Assembly (NCBI GenBank): GCA_900545995.1
Contig: URBM01000023.1
Location: forward strand, 1 to 17,278
Source: an uncultured Collinsella sp.
GTDB lineage: Bacteria > Actinomycetota > Coriobacteriia > Coriobacteriales > Coriobacteriaceae
Length of the DNA stretch: 17,278 nucleotides
Direction: 5' to 3'
Both the position numbers and the translations under genes were made by a program. The notes under the pieces are model-generated. The model saw nothing but the letters and a program-made list of their open reading frames with translations. It was not told where the DNA came from and made no database searches. Of the stretch, positions 14,918 through 17,278 are shown piece by piece (position 1 is the first letter of the stretch; every line of letters begins with the position of its first letter).

Positions 14918-14953
14918 AGCGGCCCTGCACCTCACGAGAGACGCAGGGCCGCT
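14918..14953. terminator. Intrinsic terminator between convergent kup and bsh
   Basis: AGCGGCCCTGC (14918-14928) pairs with GCAGGGCCGCT (14943-14953). The 14-base loop can pair inside itself (CTC/GAG). A short T-run follows on the plus strand. It lies 20 bases after the kup stop and 23 bases beyond the bile salt hydrolase stop on the other strand. Confidence 0.8.
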
Positions 14954-14976
14954 TTGCATTGCAGTAAAGCTAGCGG

Positions 14977-15942
14977 CTACGAACGGCGCGGCTCGGGAAC
15001 CACGAGCCTATCGGAGCTCGCGCCCTCGGCATCCATCAGGCTCACGTAGCGAATCGACGGATCCCCATACATCGCGTAGTAATAATTGCCCGTGCGCGCG
15101 CTAAAGCATCCGGTGTAGATAGTCTTCTCGAACTTGCCATCGCCCATCCTGGACGCTCCCTCGATCATCACCACGCCCTCGAGCGAGCGGAACATGCGAA
15201 CGACGTTTTCGGTCTCGCTCTCCTTTTGTGGGTAATTGGCATTGAGGTACGCCGCCTTTACAAAACGGCTCGGCGAATAGCAATCACCCGGAATACCGCG
15301 CATGCCGGCACCCGCGCCATAGGGCTTGAGCTCGGCGCCACGCCATGTCGCCGTCTGCGGAAAATCGCTTGTGGCTGTGATATAGGTGCGCAGGTTTTCC
15401 ATGTGCCACGGGAAGGTCGGCTGGTTGGCAAGGGTGTCGACCGGATCGTCGTATACATGCAGGCCGTCAGCCATCATCTCGACCACGATGCTACGCTGGC
15501 TGTCGCCGATAATCCAATGGAGCAGCGACACGCCCAGCCCCTCTCCTGCAGATTTGGCGACAATCACCGTATCGCGCAGCGCAGCCTCGACCTCGTCGAC
15601 CGTCGAGAACGTCGCTGCCACCCACAGGGGAAACTCATAGGCCGCGATATTGGTCTTGCCGTCGACAGGGCCCTCGGCATACTCGGCATAACCCGGGAAA
15701 TTGAGACCCGCCACGGCGAGCCCCGCATCGTTGCCGCAGTCGAAGAACATAGGGTAGTTCTTGTAATCGATGCACATACCGATCACCGCGTGTGCCGCTG
15801 TCGTGTCGTCGATAAACGAATACGGAATGTGAAACCCGCGTGGCATCACGCGAACCTGTTGGCCGTAGTCAAAACTCCAGTCGAGGTTGCGGCCCAGATA
15901 CATGTGGCCAGAATTATCGGTAAATCGAATGCTCGTGCACAT
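14977..15942 (-). CDS. bsh: Bile salt hydrolase / choloylglycine hydrolase
   Basis: This 321-residue Ntn-hydrolase releases glycine or taurine from conjugated bile salts. After removal of Met1 the nucleophile is Cys2 (MCTSIRFTDNSG). The remaining catalytic residues are in place: Arg18 and Asp21 in GRNLDWSFDYGQ, Asn81 in AGLNFPGYA, Asn173 in LANQPTFPW, and Arg226 in GDCYSPSRFVKA. Length fits the family (about 315-340). The start is ATG at 15940-15942, which places Cys at position 2 and has GGGAGG 4 bases upstream. The open frame extends to 16005, but an N-terminal extension would block Cys2 activation. No signal peptide is seen, so it is intracellular. The gene is preceded by a terminator at 16008-16043 and is probably transcribed alone; no clear promoter could be picked in the 65 bases between. 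Preference for glycine or taurine conjugates cannot be read. Confidence 0.95.
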   Translation of the reverse strand: MCTSIRFTDNSGHMYLGRNLDWSFDYGQQVRVMPRGFHIPYSFIDDTTAAHAVIGMCIDYKNYPMFFDCGNDAGLAVAGLNFPGYAEYAEGPVDGKTNIAAYEFPLWVAATFSTVDEVEAALRDTVIVAKSAGEGLGVSLLHWIIGDSQRSIVVEMMADGLHVYDDPVDTLANQPTFPWHMENLRTYITATSDFPQTATWRGAELKPYGAGAGMRGIPGDCYSPSRFVKAAYLNANYPQKESETENVVRMFRSLEGVVMIEGASRMGDGKFEKTIYTGCFSARTGNYYYAMYGDPSIRYVSLMDAEGASSDRLVVPEPRRS

Positions 15943-16007
15943 AGCGCCTCCCAGCCTTACGTTCTTGCTAAGGTTATTGTCACCAAACAAAAAGGCGCTA
16001 AACACAA

Positions 16008-16043
16008 AAGCCCGGACATGACAACAATGTCACGCCCGGACTT
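16008..16043 (-). terminator. Intrinsic terminator upstream of bsh (or leader attenuator)
   Basis: On the minus strand AAGTCCGGGCGTGACA pairs with TGTCATGTCCGGGCTT (16 base pairs with three G-T wobbles) around a TTGT loop, followed by TTGTGTTT. It ends transcription coming from the deformylase-like gene 145 bases upstream. It lies 66 bases before the bsh start, so it could also act inside a bsh leader if that promoter is further upstream. Confidence 0.75.
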
Positions 16044-16084
16044 ACACAAGCAAGATAAACTCAACCAATTCAACCCCGCAGGTC

Positions 16085-16193
16085 GTCTAAGGGGTCAAAG
16101 TGCCGCAGATTGCCACGAAAGAGGAGCGAAGCGTACTTAAGGTACGCGAGCGACGATTGAGCGGCAAGGTGCGGTGCTTTGATCCCCTTAGAC
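16085..16193. repeat. 109-nt long imperfect inverted repeat, REP/MITE-like or structured RNA
   Basis: GTCTAAGGGGTCAAAG (16085-16100) pairs with CTTTGATCCCCTTAGAC (16177-16193) with one bulged base. Pairing continues inward through TGCCGCA/TGCGGTG and TTGCC/GGCAA. The centre carries a second small hairpin, GCGTAC/GTACGC (16131-16136 and 16142-16147). There is no coding content. The right arm supplies the last Val codon and TAA stop of the deformylase-like gene, so the element abuts or inserted into that gene's 3' end. I recall similar sequence in Collinsella genomes, but I could not check copy number. Confidence 0.8.
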
Positions 16194-16607
16194 CAACTTG
16201 CCGAGACAGTGGTCGATCATATGCTGGATCATTTGTGCCTCAAAGCCCGCGTAGTCGCGGCGGCACTCCTTCATCTTGCCGTCGACGATCTGGTCAAAGG
16301 CAACCTTGCACTTGATATAGCGCGTGGACTTGGTGACCTCCTCGTGCGTCAGGCAGCTCTCCTCCATCTTGCTGGCGCCCAGGCCAAACACCAGACGGGG
16401 GTTGTAGAGCACGTGGGGCTCGCCGGCGTCGTCCAGGTAGACGCAGACCTTCTTGGTAACGCCAATCTGGTTAGCGGCAAGGCAGCCGGCATCGTCGAGC
16501 GACTTGATGGTATCGATCAGGTCCTGAGCAACCGACTCGTCCTCGACGGTCGCAACCTCGCAACGCTGGGACAGGATAGCCTCGTCGTGGCAAAGCTCTT
16601 TAATCAT
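16188..16607 (-). CDS. Deformylase-like protein with catalytic Glu replaced by Met
   Basis: This 139-residue member of the peptide deformylase family has motif I GCLAANQIG (41-49, Gln47 kept), motif II EESCLT (82-87, Cys85 kept, the usual Gly replaced by Ser) and motif III QHMIDH (128-133). The metal ligands Cys85, His129 and His133 are present, but the general acid/base Glu of HEIDH is Met130. In E. coli deformylase this Glu (Glu133) is required for activity, so ordinary deformylation is unlikely. The chosen ATG at 16605-16607 has GGAGG 5 bases upstream. The ATG at 16617 is in frame but overlaps that SD and has none of its own. The resulting N-terminus (MIK...) resembles the paralog at 2134-2544. 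A TATACT -10-like box lies at 16641-16646 on the minus strand. The last codon and stop are part of the inverted repeat. Confidence 0.85.
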   Translation of the reverse strand: MIKELCHDEAILSQRCEVATVEDESVAQDLIDTIKSLDDAGCLAANQIGVTKKVCVYLDDAGEPHVLYNPRLVFGLGASKMEESCLTHEEVTKSTRYIKCKVAFDQIVDGKMKECRRDYAGFEAQMIQHMIDHCLGKLV

Positions 16608-16762
16608 ACGTTCCTCCATAGGGGTCGTTGTAACCGCTTAAGTATACGGTACCCACACATTTTCATGCGATAAATACCGTCCGTCTGTTACAAAGCGCCG
16701 AACATCAACATGCGAGGAACAGCAAGGTTGTAAAGACGATATAGTAAGTGAGTTCGTGTCAA

Positions 16763-16783
16763 TCGGCCTAAACTCGGGGCCGA
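16763..16783 (+). promoter_or_regulatory. Small hairpin just upstream of the purine permease SD
   Basis: TCGGCC (16763-16768) and GGCCGA (16778-16783) form a 6-base-pair stem with a 9-base loop immediately before AAGGAAAGGG, the SD of the permease gene. It could affect translation, but it is short enough to be chance. No purine riboswitch core was recognised in this leader. Confidence 0.3.
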
Positions 16784-16800
16784 ACAAGGAAAGGGTATGC

Positions 16801-17239
16801 ATGGACGAACTTTTTCACGTCAGTGAGCGCAAGTCCACAATCGGGACCGAACTTCGCGCTGGACTGACAACATTCCTGGCGATGGCCTACATCATCGCCG
16901 TCAACCCCGCAGTGCTCTCGGGCGCTGGCATCGATGCGGGAGCGCTCGCCTGCGCCACCTGCCTGGGCGCCGGCATCATGACCATCTGCATGGGCATCTT
17001 CGTCAACCGCCCGCTCGCCTGTGCGTCGGGTCTGGGCATCAACGCCATGATTGCGGGCATCGCCACCACCATGTGCGGCGGCGACTGGCACGTGGCCATG
17101 AGCGTTATCTTCCTCGAGGGCGTCGTCATCTTGCTGCTCGTCCTTTGCGGCCTGCGCGAGGCCATCATGGACGCCATCCCCGTGGTCCTGCGCCACGCCA
17201 TCTCGGTGGGTCTGGGCCTGTTTATCGCCATGATCGGCC
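16801..17239 (+). CDS. AzgA/PbuG-type purine permease (NCS2-like), 3' truncated by adapter
   Basis: The first 146 residues of an adenine/hypoxanthine/guanine proton symporter of the AzgA subfamily are visible. The N-terminal segment STIGTELRAGLTTFLAMAYIIAVNPAVLSGAG is characteristic. It is followed by FVNRPLACASGLGINAMIAGI (the family's PGMGLNA region, here SGLGINA) and DAIPVVLRHAISVGLGLFIAMIG. Full-length members have about 430-490 residues, so about two thirds is missing. ATG at 16801 follows AAGGAAAGGG; the ATG at 16796 is out of frame. Genomic sequence ends at about 17239, where library adapter begins, so any residues read beyond Gly-Pro are artefactual. Confidence 0.92.
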
Positions 17240-17278
17240 CTGTCTCTTATACACATCTCCGAGCCCACGAGACATCTC
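17240..17278. other. Nextera transposon-end and read-2 adapter sequence (artefact)
   Basis: Bases 17240-17258 are CTGTCTCTTATACACATCT, the Tn5 mosaic end as it appears at the end of Nextera reads, followed by the read-2 adapter CCGAGCCCACGAGAC at 17259-17273. The last five bases, ATCTC, equal the start of the P7 flank or part of an index. This is untrimmed library adapter at the contig end, not genomic DNA. Confidence 0.98.

Noticed and set aside
16620..16800. Purine riboswitch upstream of the AzgA-type permease
   Set aside because: The conserved purine-aptamer core was not recognisable; only a small hairpin before the SD is seen.
16768..17268. Minus-strand frame beginning MGSEMCIRDR
   Set aside because: Its start is encoded by sequencing adapter, and the rest is antisense to the purine permease.

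Overview
The window looks like a chromosomal contig of a gut Coriobacteriia bacterium, most likely Collinsella or a close relative. Supporting signs are the fairly high GC content, actinobacterial-looking coding, a bile salt hydrolase, a Kup potassium transporter, two short peptide-deformylase-like proteins and an HTH-AlaA fusion. The genus is an inference from gene content, not from a marker gene. The contig comes from Nextera-type library data: its last ~39 bases are sequencing adapter, not genome.

Layout, left to right. (1) 1-1928, minus strand: a truncated acidic MarR-like regulator downstream of a DHA2-type MFS drug exporter. (2) 2134-3504, plus strand: a short peptide deformylase-like gene, then a LysR regulator, closed by a strong bidirectional terminator at 3567-3607. 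(3) 3628-8709, minus strand: a four-gene catabolic cluster in the transcription order amidohydrolase-like protein, degenerate neutral-ceramidase-like protein, intact neutral-ceramidase-like protein, and a beta-glucoside-family PTS EIIBC. A sigma70-like promoter with a LysR-type palindrome centred near -64 lies upstream. (4) 8936-10456, minus strand: an XRE-type HTH domain fused to an AlaA-type alanine aminotransferase, with an internal ribosome binding site in front of the enzyme part and four GTTCAATT operator-like sites upstream. (5) 10619-12506: a LysR regulator divergent from an EamA/DMT permease. (6) 12666-14897: kup, with a palindrome overlapping its putative -10. (7) 14977-16607, minus strand: a bile salt hydrolase, a terminator, a 109-nt structured repeat-like element, and a second deformylase-like gene. 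(8) 16801-17239: the start of an AzgA-type purine permease, cut by adapter.

Functionally, most of the window is transport plus local regulation: drug export, sugar PTS, DMT permease, K+ uptake and purine uptake. Three parts stand out. One is the PTS/ceramidase-like/amidohydrolase cluster, whose enzymes lack signal peptides. They would therefore act inside the cell on an imported, phosphorylated, amide-bearing or acylated sugar; this is inference. Another is the pair of deformylase-like proteins, each of which has lost a different catalytic residue. The third is the apparently self-regulated HTH-AlaA fusion, which may be translated as two products. No tRNA, rRNA, CRISPR array or transposase was seen, and no gene-free stretch exceeds about 205 bases.
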